From: Aquisediminimonas sp031376385
Lineage (GTDB): Bacteria; Pseudomonadota; Alphaproteobacteria; Sphingomonadales; Sphingomonadaceae
Direction of reading: 5' to 3'
Assembly (NCBI GenBank): GCA_031376385.1
Contig: JANMDQ010000029.1
Coordinates: forward strand, 186,001-250,000
Length of the DNA stretch: 64,000 nucleotides
Both the position numbers and the translations under genes were made by a program. The notes beneath the pieces were generated by a model that worked only from the letters and a program-made list of their open reading frames with translations, ran no database searches and was not told the DNA's origin. Shown here piece after piece: positions 1-7,455 of this stretch (its first letter is position 1; every line of letters starts with the position of its first letter).

Positions 1-850
1 GATTGGGCAGGAGCAACGCAAATTCATCACCGCCCAACCGCGCGATCAGGCCCTGTGCGCCAATGGCCGCAGACATATTCTTGCAGACCTGGCGGATGAG
101 TTCATCACCCGCAAAATGGCCAAGCGTGTCGTTGATATTCTTGAACCGATCAAGGTCCACAATTCCGACGGCAATCTGTTCGGTGGGGCCGCGCATGGCT
201 TCATTAAGTGCGCTCAAAAATGCGTAACGATTGGCAGACCCAGTCAAGGCATCATGCGTTGCCAAATGGTTGGCCCGGGCTTCGTTTGCCGCCAACTGAA
301 TGCCCTGTTTTTCAAGCCGTTCGACTTTACTGGCCAACTCAGCACGTACTTGCGCCATTTCCTCGTCGCCAAACCATCGCGTGCACAGTGCGCGGGCTGT
401 GTGAACCAATTCCTCGGCATCGAACGGCTTGCTGATGTAGAATAATTTGTCGATTGGGCCTGCGACCTTGGCGATATCGAGCGCGCTATGATCAGAATAT
501 CCGGTCACAATCACGAGGTTTATTGCGGGATCAATCTCGCGGATGCGCTTCGCGGTTTCCTTACCGTCAATTCCCGGTGGCATCCGTATATCAATGAAGG
601 CAGCCTGAAATGGATTTCCGCTGGCCAACGCATCAGCGACGCAGCGCAGTCCGTCTAATCCTTGAGTGGCGTGGACCAGTTCAAATTCGGCGGTGGATGG
701 CAGTGATGGAGCGGCATCATCGGTGCCGCCAAATAGTTCGCGAGACAAGGCTGCAAGGTCAGCTTGGTCATGCTCCGCCTGCCGCGCCTCGAACGAACGT
801 CGATAGGCATCGTGGATTGCAGCTTCATCATCGATCAGCAAAACGCGCAC
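1..850 (-). CDS. Response regulator with REC and GGDEF domains, truncated by window edge
   Basis: Likely a two-component output protein that makes cyclic di-GMP. The N-terminus reads as a receiver domain: the acidic pair in LLIDDEA (residues 7-8), a probable phospho-acceptor D87 in FIDIRMPPG, and the conserved lysine in YISKPFD. After a linker with a helical KVERLEKQG stretch comes a diguanylate cyclase domain with HDALTGSANR and the active motif RLGGDEFALLLP at the window edge; the rest, and any EAL domain, lies outside. I chose the GTG at 848-850 because GGAG sits just upstream and the protein then starts with a normal receiver beta strand. D87 is about 30 residues later than usual, so there is an insertion after the acidic pair. 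The intact GGDEF supports cyclase activity; the stimulus is unknown. Confidence 0.85.
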   Translation of the reverse strand, partial: MRVLLIDDEAAIHDAYRRSFEARQAEHDQADLAALSRELFGGTDDAAPSLPSTAEFELVHATQGLDGLRCVADALASGNPFQAAFIDIRMPPGIDGKETAKRIREIDPAINLVIVTGYSDHSALDIAKVAGPIDKLFYISKPFDAEELVHTARALCTRWFGDEEMAQVRAELASKVERLEKQGIQLAANEARANHLATHDALTGSANRYAFLSALNEAMRGPTEQIAVGIVDLDRFKNINDTLGHFAGDELIRQVCKNMSAAIGAQGLIARLGGDEFALLLPN

Positions 851-948
851 AACGTCTCCAATTACTCTGCCCCCGAAATAGAGTTAGCTGGATAATGAAG
901 CGTTAACGGTGCGGCCAACCCCATCCAAAGCGGACTATTATGACGCTC

Positions 949-977
949 AGGAGGAACCGGTGATGACGCTATGTTAA
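949..977 (+). other. Possible leader mini-ORF with very strong ribosome binding site
   Basis: A near-perfect Shine-Dalgarno AGGAGGAA (949-956) precedes ATG at 963, which opens only MTLC before TAA at 975-977. A second overlapping mini-ORF starts at ATG 971 (MLTGR). This lies 65 bases upstream of the porin start. It could be a leader peptide or a decayed start region; no function is assigned. Confidence 0.25.
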
Positions 978-1041
978 CTGGAAGATGACATTTTTATGGT
1001 CTAAGGGCGCGTCATCACACGGCGGTTTAGAGGATAAAGCC

Positions 1042-1770
1042 ATGAAAATACTTGCACAAACGGCTAATGTTTTTGCTGCTGCACTTCTTTTCAGCATGCC
1101 AGCAATTGCAGTTGCACAGGACGGTGAGACCGCTGCACCTGAAGGCGATTTCGACATAAACGCTACAGTGACGGGCGTGTCTGATTACCGATTTCGCGGC
1201 ATTTCCCTCTCAGACAAAGACCCCGCGATCCAAGGCGCTGTTGATGTGGAGCATAAGTCCGGCATCTACGGCGGCATCTGGGCCTCAACGATCAAAAATT
1301 CGCCAGCCAATGTAGAGGCTGATCTCTACGCGGGCTGGCGCGGAAGTGCTGGCAGTGTTGATTTGGATGTTGGGGCCACGGCTTATCTTTATCCCAGTGG
1401 CGCAGACCTTGATTATTATGAGATCCTCGCAAGTGCGAGCTACACGCTCGGACCGGCAGAATTAAAGCTGGGCGCAGGCTATTCGCCCGCCCAAGACAAT
1501 CTGGGTGGGAACGATAACATCTATGGCTACACCGATATCGGCGTCGGCATCCCCAGCACGCCGGTGACAGTGAAGGGTCATGTTGGATATGAGGACGGCA
1601 GTCTGGCCGGGCCAACTGGCCAGAAATGGGATTGGTCACTCGGTGCCGAAGTGGTGGTTGACCGGTTCACGCTGGGCGTCACCTACGTCGATACCAACAT
1701 CGACCGCATTTTTGATCCGCGTAAATTAGCAGGCGCTGGGGTTGTCGCCTCGGTGAGTGTTGGCTTCTAA
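1042..1770 (+). CDS. TorF family putative outer-membrane porin
   Basis: A 242-residue secreted beta-barrel protein of the TorF (gcw_chp) family, presumably a small outer-membrane channel. Residues 1-25 form a clear signal peptide (MKILAQTANVF...AIAVAQ). The mature part opens with the family hallmark DFDINATVTGVSDYRFRGIS and continues with alternating amphipathic strands rich in Gly, Tyr and Asp, ending in VASVSVGF with the C-terminal Phe typical of BAM substrates. ATG 1042 is preferred over the in-frame ATG at 985 because it gives the signal peptide and has AGAGGA upstream. Its stop overlaps the stop of the convergent dapB by four bases. Family membership is fairly secure; the solute is unknown. 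Confidence 0.85.
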   Translation: MKILAQTANVFAAALLFSMPAIAVAQDGETAAPEGDFDINATVTGVSDYRFRGISLSDKDPAIQGAVDVEHKSGIYGGIWASTIKNSPANVEADLYAGWRGSAGSVDLDVGATAYLYPSGADLDYYEILASASYTLGPAELKLGAGYSPAQDNLGGNDNIYGYTDIGVGIPSTPVTVKGHVGYEDGSLAGPTGQKWDWSLGAEVVVDRFTLGVTYVDTNIDRIFDPRKLAGAGVVASVSVGF

Positions 1771-2486
1771 AGCCCTAGCACCTGGTCCATCGAATAGCGC
1801 CCGGCAGGCTGCCCCACCAACCAGCGGGCGGCCTTCAGCGCACCGCTGGCGAAAATGCTGCGGTTCTCCGCGCGGTGGGTGATTTCGATGCGTTCATTGT
1901 CAGTGGCAAAATAGACGGTGTGATCGCCCGCCACTGATCCCCCGCGCAGGGATGCAAAGCCGATAGCCCCGGATGCCCGCGCGCCGGTGTGCCCATCCCG
2001 ACCGCGCTCGCTATGCCTGCCGAGCGAAATGCCGCGTCCGTCAGCGGCAGCCTGACCCAGCAGCATTGCTGTGCCGCTGGGCGCGTCCACCTTATGCCGG
2101 TGGTGCATTTCCGCAATCTCAATATCCCAATCCGGGCCAAGCTTTGCCGCAGCTTCCCGCACCAAGCGCGCCATCAGCGTAACACCCAGCGACGTATTGC
2201 CGGTTTGCAGCACCGCGACATGGCGCGCGGCATCGTCTATCGCTTGATGGTGATGCTCCTCCAATCCTGTCGCGCCGATAAGGATCGGTGTGCCCGCCGC
2301 CACTGCCGCGCCCAGATTGGCGACAAGGGCCTTGGGGGAGGAGAAGTCGATCATTACATCGCAAAGCTTAGCGAGCGTAATCGGGTCTCCCCCAACATCA
2401 ATGGCCCCGCTTATGTCGTCTGCGGCCTGCGCGGCAATTTCCTGCCCCATCCGCCCAGCGCTTCCAATGATGCCGATTTTGGTCAT
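1767..2486 (-). CDS. dapB: 4-hydroxy-tetrahydrodipicolinate reductase
   Basis: Catalyses the NAD(P)H-dependent reduction of hydroxytetrahydrodipicolinate in the lysine/diaminopimelate pathway, in the cytoplasm. The N-terminus carries the nucleotide-binding motif IGIIGSAGRMGQEI (residues 4-17). The catalytic and substrate-binding signature EMHHRHKVDAPSGTA is present, with the paired histidines, the lysine and the DAPSGTA loop. The C-terminal dimerisation region shows FASLRGGSVAGDHTV and ITHRAENRSIFASGA. Length (239 residues) is slightly short for the family but complete. The gene stands alone, converging on the porin gene. Upstream is a palindromic repeat, so its promoter must lie within or beyond that element. 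Confidence 0.96.
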   Translation of the reverse strand: MTKIGIIGSAGRMGQEIAAQAADDISGAIDVGGDPITLAKLCDVMIDFSSPKALVANLGAAVAAGTPILIGATGLEEHHHQAIDDAARHVAVLQTGNTSLGVTLMARLVREAAAKLGPDWDIEIAEMHHRHKVDAPSGTAMLLGQAAADGRGISLGRHSERGRDGHTGARASGAIGFASLRGGSVAGDHTVYFATDNERIEITHRAENRSIFASGALKAARWLVGQPAGRYSMDQVLGL

Positions 2487-2494
2487 ATAAACGC

Positions 2495-2588
2495 TCCGTT
2501 CGGGCTGAGCCTGTCGAAGCCCTCCCTTTACTTTCTTGACACTGAGCTAAAGGGAAGGGAGCATTTCGACAAGCTCAATGCGAGCGGA
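2495..2588. repeat. REP-like imperfect palindrome
   Basis: An imperfect inverted repeat with arms of roughly 35 bases around GAGCCTGTCGAAG on the left and its near-complement TTCGACAAGCTCA on the right, separated by a short AT-rich centre. Sequences with TGAGC(C/T)TGTCGAAG cores are common extragenic palindromes in sphingomonads. It fills the dapB-sir2 divergent intergenic space and includes the ATG at 2578, which argues against that ATG as the start of the deacylase gene. Confidence 0.7.
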
Positions 2589-2604
2589 ATTTGAGGCTCA
2601 ACAC

Positions 2605-3315
2605 GTGACACGTATCATCCAGAATATCGTTATCCTGACCGGGGCAGGGGTCAGCGCCGAAAGCGGCATTGGCACGTTTCGCGATAAAGGCGGCCTGTGG
2701 GAACAGCACAGGGTAGAGGATGTGGCGACGCCGGAGGGGTTTGCGCGTGATCCCGATCTTGTCCTGCGCTTCTACGATATGCGCCGCGCAACCATCCAGC
2801 AGGCGCAGCCCAACGCCGCGCACTGGGCCATCGCAATGCTGGATTCGCTGTGGGATGGGGATTTGCTGATCATCACGCAAAATGTGGATGACCTGCATGA
2901 ACGCGCGGGGGCGAAGCGGCTGATCCATATGCACGGGGAGCATCTGAACGCTTGGTGCACGGCCTGCGACACGCGCAGTCGCTGGCGCGATACGCTTGCT
3001 GAACGGCCTGCGTGCCCCGAATGCGGCGAAGCCAAACTGCGGCCAGACGTCGTGTGGTTTGGCGAAATACCCTACCGCATGGATGAGATCGAGGCCGCTT
3101 TGTCGCAGTGCGACCTGTTCGTTTCCATCGGCACATCGGGCGCAGTCTACCCCGCCGCGGGCTATGTCCGCACCGCCCAGCATTACGGTGCCCAGACGCT
3201 GGAACTCAATCTGGAGCCGTCCGCTGGATCCATCCATTTCGAAGAAACCCGGCTGGGCAAGGCAAGCGATCTGGTGCCGGAATGGGTGGAGGAAATGCTG
3301 GAAATTGAGGATTAG
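2605..3315 (+). CDS. cobB: Sir2-family NAD-dependent protein deacylase
   Basis: Removes acyl groups from lysines using NAD, yielding nicotinamide and O-acyl-ADP-ribose. Visible motifs: Rossmann/NAD signature GAGVSAESGIGTFRDK, the TQNVDDLHERAG motif, the catalytic histidine in IHMHGE, and four zinc-binding cysteines as C-x2-C (CTAC) and C-x2-C (CPEC). VWFGEIPY resembles the bacterial CobB desuccinylase class rather than eukaryotic SIR2. The start is set at GTG 2605 (236 residues) because GAGG at 2593-2596 sits eight bases upstream; the in-frame ATG at 2578 lies in the palindromic repeat and lacks a site. A perfect 31-base inverted repeat follows the gene and may terminate it. Confidence 0.93.
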   Translation: MTRIIQNIVILTGAGVSAESGIGTFRDKGGLWEQHRVEDVATPEGFARDPDLVLRFYDMRRATIQQAQPNAAHWAIAMLDSLWDGDLLIITQNVDDLHERAGAKRLIHMHGEHLNAWCTACDTRSRWRDTLAERPACPECGEAKLRPDVVWFGEIPYRMDEIEAALSQCDLFVSIGTSGAVYPAAGYVRTAQHYGAQTLELNLEPSAGSIHFEETRLGKASDLVPEWVEEMLEIED

Positions 3316-3348
3316 AGTTTTCCATTTTGCATCGAGCCATACCATTTT

Positions 3349-3445
3349 TCGCTCACCCTGAGCTTGACGAAGGGTTGGTGCCGAAGAAGCCGCCGTAATT
3401 CGAGCGAACTCCCAACCAACCCTTCGTCAAGCTCAGGGTGAGCGA
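3349..3445. repeat. Perfect 31-base inverted repeat (REP-like)
   Basis: Arms 3349-3379 and 3415-3445 are perfect reverse complements over 31 bases, with a 35-base unique spacer. The core CCTGAGCTTGACGAAGG belongs to the same extragenic palindrome type as the element upstream of the deacylase. It could fold into a very stable hairpin at the 3' end of the deacylase transcript. There is no U-tract, so a role in termination or mRNA protection is inference. Confidence 0.85.
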
Positions 3446-3922
3446 CTTTGTTCAATCAAAGTCGATGCTTCGGGCGGCGCGCAAGACGGGCTGTCGAGGC
3501 CTCAAGGACAGGCTGAAAGCCTCAGAATAGCGTCAAAGTTGACACTTGGTTGACACCTGAACCGGAATTTTCGAAAACTGGATCATGCGTTGAGGCAGTC
3601 GCATAGGTTGATCGTAAACCAACACAGCGACAGGGCGCTTGATGACCCTGCATCGGTGTTGGCAGGAAAAATCCTACATTACAGGAGAACGGTTGGTCGT
3701 GGCCCGGCTGAGCTTTGGTTTTCGCGGCAAAGTTGGTCATTGAAAGGCGATTTTTGTATTTCAAAAACCTGCTATTTCCGGGCTTTTGCGAATGGCGATT
3801 TGGTTGGGGGAAGCTGACTGGCAGCTATTATCAAGAAAAGTTGATTTCCTGACATTGCCGCTAGCCGACTAACGGCAGGGTGAGGTGTAGAGACAAGAAA
3901 TTCCGGGGGCCCAAGACGCAAG
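3446..3922. other. Gene-free stretch
   Basis: No supported gene was found in these 477 bases. Short open frames lack ribosome binding sites and recognisable products. The stretch is noticeably richer in A/T than its surroundings. It contains a short relative of the dispersed repeat family at 3533-3565, listed separately. Confidence 0.6.
3533..3565 (+). repeat. Short relative of the dispersed repeat family
   Basis: About 33 bases closely match the central part of the two long repeat copies (near 23374 and 46390), including the paired TTGACA words separated by a short spacer; only a few positions differ. The similarity fades on both sides. This fragment lies on one side of the GNAT/NUDIX gene pair; another fragment in opposite orientation lies on the other side at 5464-5499. 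Confidence 0.7.
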
Positions 3923-4444
3923 TCAACGGTCTTGGCCATACACTAAAAACTTTTGCTCTGGTGCGATTGGTGGAGGCAGCGATGTTTCAGCGAGAAATTG
4001 AGAACCGATCTTTTTCGCGACCGCGATGGAGGCCAAGTTTTCTGAAACTATATAGTGGACAGCATTTGTCCATCGCAGCGTTTCGAATGCCCAAGCGAGG
4101 GCTGCGCTTGCTGCCTCCGAGGCATATCCTTGCCCCCACGCATAACGGGCAAAGGAGTAACCGATTTCCGGTTCGGGCCAGCTATCAGGCTGCCAAGGTC
4201 CGGCTCGCCCGATCCACATACCCGATTTCTGCTCCAATACCGAGAACAGGCCGAAGCCCTTCAGGTGCCATGAACCAACGTGCATGGCCATTGTTCGCCA
4301 AGCAACTGATCGGGGCTGAGTACCTCCAATATAACGCATAACTTCCTCATCCGCAGAAAAGTCCGCCCAAGCGTCAAAATCCTCGGCTGATGGAGGCCGG
4401 AGCACAAGCCGTTCGGTCCGTATCTCCGGCAAATTCAGGGCCAT
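3923..4444 (-). CDS. GNAT-family N-acetyltransferase, RimJ/RimL-like
   Basis: Probably transfers an acetyl group from acetyl-CoA to an amine; the substrate is unknown. The 173-residue product begins ALNLPEIRTERLVLRPP, the classic opening of the RimJ/RimL subfamily, and keeps PEIGYSFARYAWGQGYASEA, which contains the acetyl-CoA pyrophosphate-binding loop. ATG 4444 is chosen because AAAGGA lies seven bases upstream; an in-frame ATG at 4474 would overlap the upstream NUDIX gene. The two genes are adjacent on the minus strand, separated by 19 bases, and probably co-transcribed. The pair lies in an AT-richer pocket flanked by repeat fragments, suggesting acquisition. Confidence 0.85.
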   Translation of the reverse strand: MALNLPEIRTERLVLRPPSAEDFDAWADFSADEEVMRYIGGTQPRSVAWRTMAMHVGSWHLKGFGLFSVLEQKSGMWIGRAGPWQPDSWPEPEIGYSFARYAWGQGYASEAASAALAWAFETLRWTNAVHYIVSENLASIAVAKKIGSQFLAETSLPPPIAPEQKFLVYGQDR

Positions 4445-4463
4445 TTGTGATCCTTTCCGGCTG

Positions 4464-4898
4464 TTAGATACCAAGCTTGTGCACGAAGCATCCTGGCTCC
4501 GAAAGTGTCCTGAGGACGCCGCGATTTCCAGCGATCATGTCATCGAACCGCAATCTAGCATTCAAACCCATGGGCTGAGGTAGGCTTTTAATCGGAAAAA
4601 AGTCAGCTTCCATGATTTCATCGTTCGGAGACCATTGAGCGCGTTCCGTCGCCATCCCGGCGAAGAACAGCACCATGTCGTCACGATAAGCTGCCGAATA
4701 GACCCCAATAAAGGCCGTGATGCTGGCGACTACACCGGTTTCTTCAAATATTTCTCGCTTGACTGCCGAAATAGGATCCTCACCAACTTCAAGGCGTCCA
4801 CCTGGCATTCCCCAATCGAAATCTCCGTAATTGTGGCGCACGCACAGCGCTCGACCTCCATGATCAAGGACACCTGCGAAGACACCTATGGTCGTCAT
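4464..4898 (-). CDS. NUDIX hydrolase
   Basis: Hydrolyses a nucleoside diphosphate linked to another moiety; the substrate cannot be read from sequence. The Nudix box is intact: a glycine in MPGGRLEVGE, then the spaced glutamate and the REIFEETGV core, in the G-x5-E-x7-REUxEExGU pattern (residues about 40-62). Length is 144 residues from ATG 4898, which has GAGGAA nine bases upstream; an in-frame ATG 33 bases earlier is less well supported. It is the first gene of a two-gene minus-strand unit with the GNAT acetyltransferase. Members of this kind clean up damaged nucleotides or small NDP-linked metabolites. Confidence 0.9.
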   Translation of the reverse strand: MTTIGVFAGVLDHGGRALCVRHNYGDFDWGMPGGRLEVGEDPISAVKREIFEETGVVASITAFIGVYSAAYRDDMVLFFAGMATERAQWSPNDEIMEADFFPIKSLPQPMGLNARLRFDDMIAGNRGVLRTLSEPGCFVHKLGI

Positions 4899-5054
4899 TC
4901 GTTCTTCCTCAAACCAAAGTTTGCTGTGCAAAGTCTGTCACTGCTTCGACCCCATTGCTAGATGACACCGAAGCTTGCGACAATGTTTGCTTTTTAGGCT
5001 GTTATCATGGAGTTCAAACGACCGCAATCTTGTCGGATGCTGCCGCCCTATCCG

Positions 5055-5227
5055 CCGTCTCCCCGCACTTGATGCGGGGCTTGGCTTTGGGGCGAGCTGT
5101 GATTGAGGCAGACAGCCTTGGACCGGTGCGATCTTTGGAGTGACTTGTTTCATGAAACGGAGCGAGCAAAAGCCTAGCCCCCCTTCGGCGTAGCTCAGGA
5201 TAAACTATGTCAAGCACGGGGAGACGG
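5055..5227. repeat. Inverted repeat pair, REP-like arms
   Basis: An 18-base arm at 5055-5072 (CCGTCTCCCCGCACTTGA) has a near-perfect reverse complement at 5210-5227, differing at two positions. The left arm also contains its own small hairpin (CCCCGCACTTGATGCGGGG, 5061-5079). The intervening stretch includes a run resembling CTTCGGCGTAGCTCAGGAT, another extragenic palindrome relative. No gene lies between the arms. Confidence 0.6.
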
Positions 5228-5318
5228 TAGGGGTGAGGTCAGCTTACCAATTCATCAGCTAGTGCAACGAACCGCAGGAAACTTGGCCAAAGCGCAAATC
5301 CCAACTCCGTCTCTAAGC

Positions 5319-5349
5319 TTGACAAATTTCATTTGTTCCTTATATGTTC
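5319..5349. promoter_or_regulatory. Candidate SOS-regulated promoter with perfect LexA box
   Basis: GTTC-CTTATAT-GTTC at 5335-5349 matches exactly the alphaproteobacterial LexA operator GTTC-N7-GTTC. A TTGACA at 5319-5324 followed 16 bases later by TATATG gives a plausible plus-strand promoter with the operator over the -10 region. On the minus strand, AAGGA four bases ahead of an ATG opens a 25-codon ORF (MKFVKLRDGVG...). No known SOS gene follows in either direction. LexA binding is inferred from the motif only. Confidence 0.45.
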
Positions 5350-5463
5350 AATAATTCTTTGACACGCGAATGTCGCGATTAAATCCCTCTCTCCCCGGAT
5401 GCCGGTCATCGGCATGCGCGTCATGATTTCGCACGTAGACACCGGCGGTACGGCGTTCTGAAT

Positions 5464-5499
5464 AAACGTGCGACTGGCACAACTTTACACAACTTTGGA
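5464..5499 (-). repeat. Short relative of the dispersed repeat, inverted
   Basis: Thirty-six bases match, on the minus strand, the segment near 23260-23296 of the long repeat copy, around AAGTTGTGCCAGTCGCACG, with only about three differences. It represents a different part of the repeat from the fragment at 3533-3565 and runs in the opposite direction. Confidence 0.7.
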
Positions 5500-5627
5500 A
5501 AAAAGCATGCGGCAAAAACCTGGTCGTTTGAACGCCGCAAAGGTGACATAAGGTGACAGAAATAGTCGTTTTCAAGTGAACTTTGTTACCTTATGTCCGA
5601 AGCCACCAGCATAAGTCAGGTCTGAGG

Positions 5628-6182
5628 TTAATCATCCGAACTGGCTGGCCTGGTGGCTGCGATTGCGATGATGCTGCTCATGCTGAACCCGCGTTGCACG
5701 ACGCGGTGTTCATCGATGGTGATCAGACCGCGGCGAATTTCCTGCCGCACGGCAAGGTTCATATCCTCCATCTTCGTATCGCTACCTTGCATCCGGGCGA
5801 GGCCCGCTGCGTCATATTTGGCGGTGACCAGCGAGGATGCACCACCATCAACTGGCTCCATCTTGATGCCGACTTCCAGCAAATTGCGCTTTTCGTCGCG
5901 CGGAATTGCCAAGCGAATTGACCCGTCGCTCATCGTATCCAGCCGAACCCGCTCCCCCGCAGCGGTCCATCTGGTGGATGCCAAGAACGATGTCATGATC
6001 CGCATGGCTCTGTCAGGCCGATCGCGGATTGTCATTTCAAAGATTTGGGGGTCGCTGCCCGGGATGATGTTGTCGCCAGCATGCGACGCAAGCGTCACAA
6101 CGATCCCAAAACCCATCACCAGGATCAGCCACCCGCCGGCGAGCAGCCTGAAAAACCCTCCAATGCCGTTGATGATGCTCAT
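5628..6182 (-). CDS. Membrane-anchored protein of unknown function
   Basis: I do not recognise this 184-residue protein. Residues about 9-33 form one strongly hydrophobic helix (LLAGGWLILVMGFGIVVTL), placing the rest, by inference, in the periplasm. The soluble part is a mixed alpha/beta sequence with no cysteine, no lipobox and no obvious catalytic signature. The ATG at 6182 is supported by AGGAG twelve bases upstream. It is divergent from xseB across a 120-base gap. The polarity and single anchor would suit an envelope assembly or inner-membrane accessory protein, but no function is claimed. Confidence 0.75.
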   Translation of the reverse strand: MSIINGIGGFFRLLAGGWLILVMGFGIVVTLASHAGDNIIPGSDPQIFEMTIRDRPDRAMRIMTSFLASTRWTAAGERVRLDTMSDGSIRLAIPRDEKRNLLEVGIKMEPVDGGASSLVTAKYDAAGLARMQGSDTKMEDMNLAVRQEIRRGLITIDEHRVVQRGFSMSSIIAIAATRPASSDD

Positions 6183-6302
6183 ATTCGGTCTACTCCTGAG
6201 CGGAGTTTTAGCATTACAGATTTAAGAAAATATGGACGCCAAAGGCATCGCGCGCTCAGCACCGCTTGACCCCCGCCGTGCCCATCGCCACAAGCAGCGG
6301 CG

Positions 6303-6542
6303 ATGACCGAAGATATTGACTCGCTGAGTTTTGAAGCTGCCCTGAAGGAGCTTGAAGGGATTGTCGCGCGCCTTGAAACGGGCGACGCGGCGCTCGATGA
6401 ATCCATCACGCTTTACACGCGGGGGGAGGCTTTGCGGTCTCAGTGCGAAAAGCGGTTGAAGGATGCGCAGGCGCGGATCGAAAAGATCACGCTGGGGCCA
6501 AATGGAAATCCCAATGGCACTGCGCCTTTCGATGGAAGCTGA
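6303..6542 (+). CDS. xseB: Exodeoxyribonuclease VII small subunit
   Basis: Small subunit of the XseA/XseB nuclease that degrades single-stranded DNA in both directions during repair. The 79-residue sequence matches the family along its length: LSFEAALKELEGIVARLE, GDAALDESITLYTRGEALR and CEKRLKDAQARIEKI. The large subunit gene is not in the window, which is usual. The gene overlaps or abuts the following farnesyl diphosphate synthase gene, an arrangement common in bacteria (xseB-ispA), so the two are probably translated from one message. No dxs follows, unlike many relatives. Confidence 0.95.
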   Translation: MTEDIDSLSFEAALKELEGIVARLETGDAALDESITLYTRGEALRSQCEKRLKDAQARIEKITLGPNGNPNGTAPFDGS

Positions 6543-6549
6543 TCGTCAG

Positions 6550-7452
6550 ATGACAGCACATCTTCCTGTGGTTCTGGCCCAAGAGGCCGAATCCATCATG
6601 GCGGCGGTGGACCGCGAATTTGATATGCTGCTTGCGGTGCCTGCCGATCCGCGCGCGCGGCTTTATGAGGCGATGCGCCATGCTGCGATTGGCGGGGGCA
6701 AGCGGATGCGGCCATTGCTGGTCAGTGCTGCGGCGCGCCTTTTCAACGTCAGTGATGATGCGGCGTTGCGAGTGGGCTGCGCCATTGAGGCCATCCATGT
6801 CTATTCGCTGATCCATGACGATTTGCCGTGCATGGATGACGATGACATGCGGCGCGGCAAACCAACAGTGCATAAAGCCTTTGATGAGGCGATTGCCGTG
6901 CTGGCAGGCGACAGCCTCCACGCGCTGGCCTTTGAATGGCTGGCGGAGGATGAGACGCATCCTGATCCTTTCGTGCGCTCCGAACTCATCTTGGAAATAG
7001 GCAAGGCAGCGGGGCCATCGGGTATGGCAGGCGGCCAGATGATGGATTTGGCCGCGGAGACGGAGCAGTTTGACCTGCAAACCGTCACGCGGTTGCAGCA
7101 GTTAAAAACGGGCGCTCTGATTGCGGTATCGGTGGAGGCAGGCGCGATCCTTGGCCGCGTTCCTCCCGAGGGCCGTGTTCATCTAAGGGCCTATGCGCGT
7201 GACATTGGCTTGGCGTTTCAAATTGCTGATGACCTGCTCGATGTCGAAGGTGATGCCGCGTTGACAGGCAAAGCCGTGGGTAAGGATGAGGCAGCGGGCA
7301 AAGCGACTTTCCTCTCCCTCCTCGGTGTGGAGCGCGCGCGTGAACAGGCAAAGATGCTCGTTAATCAAGCAATCGCGCATTTGGGCACATATGGCCCAGA
7401 GGCAGATTTGCTCCGCGCCATTGCCCGTTATGTGATCGAAAGGGACCGCTAA
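6550..7452 (+). CDS. ispA: Farnesyl diphosphate synthase (short-chain polyprenyl synthase)
   Basis: Condenses isopentenyl diphosphate with allylic diphosphates to make geranyl and farnesyl diphosphate. Both aspartate-rich motifs are present: FARM as IHDDLPCMDDDDMRRG with the two-residue insertion typical of bacterial FPP synthases, and SARM as QIADDLLDVEGD. GGGKRMRPLL binds the homoallylic substrate. ATG 6550 gives 300 residues, the normal length; ATG 6532, overlapping the xseB stop, is a possible alternative. It lies between xseB and coaD on the plus strand with only three bases before coaD, so the group is likely an operon. A second, long-chain synthase lies at 58325-59338. Confidence 0.94.
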   Translation: MTAHLPVVLAQEAESIMAAVDREFDMLLAVPADPRARLYEAMRHAAIGGGKRMRPLLVSAAARLFNVSDDAALRVGCAIEAIHVYSLIHDDLPCMDDDDMRRGKPTVHKAFDEAIAVLAGDSLHALAFEWLAEDETHPDPFVRSELILEIGKAAGPSGMAGGQMMDLAAETEQFDLQTVTRLQQLKTGALIAVSVEAGAILGRVPPEGRVHLRAYARDIGLAFQIADDLLDVEGDAALTGKAVGKDEAAGKATFLSLLGVERAREQAKMLVNQAIAHLGTYGPEADLLRAIARYVIERDR

Positions 7453-7455
7453 GTC

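Larger units (their letters stand above)
4899..5627. other. Long gene-poor intergenic region
   Basis: No protein of recognisable family was found in these 729 bases. They hold a palindromic repeat pair (5055-5072 with 5210-5227), a promoter-like sequence with an SOS box (5319-5349), and a fragment of the dispersed repeat (5464-5499). Only mini-ORFs of about 18-25 codons follow the SOS box in either direction. Confidence 0.6.

Noticed and set aside
2578..2604. ATG 2578 as start of the Sir2 deacylase
   Set aside because: It lies within the palindromic repeat and lacks a ribosome binding site; GTG 2605 has GAGG at good distance and gives the usual length.
3880..4341. A 153-codon plus-strand frame antisense to the GNAT gene
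   Set aside because: The minus-strand GNAT reading has clear family motifs and a ribosome binding site; the plus frame has neither.
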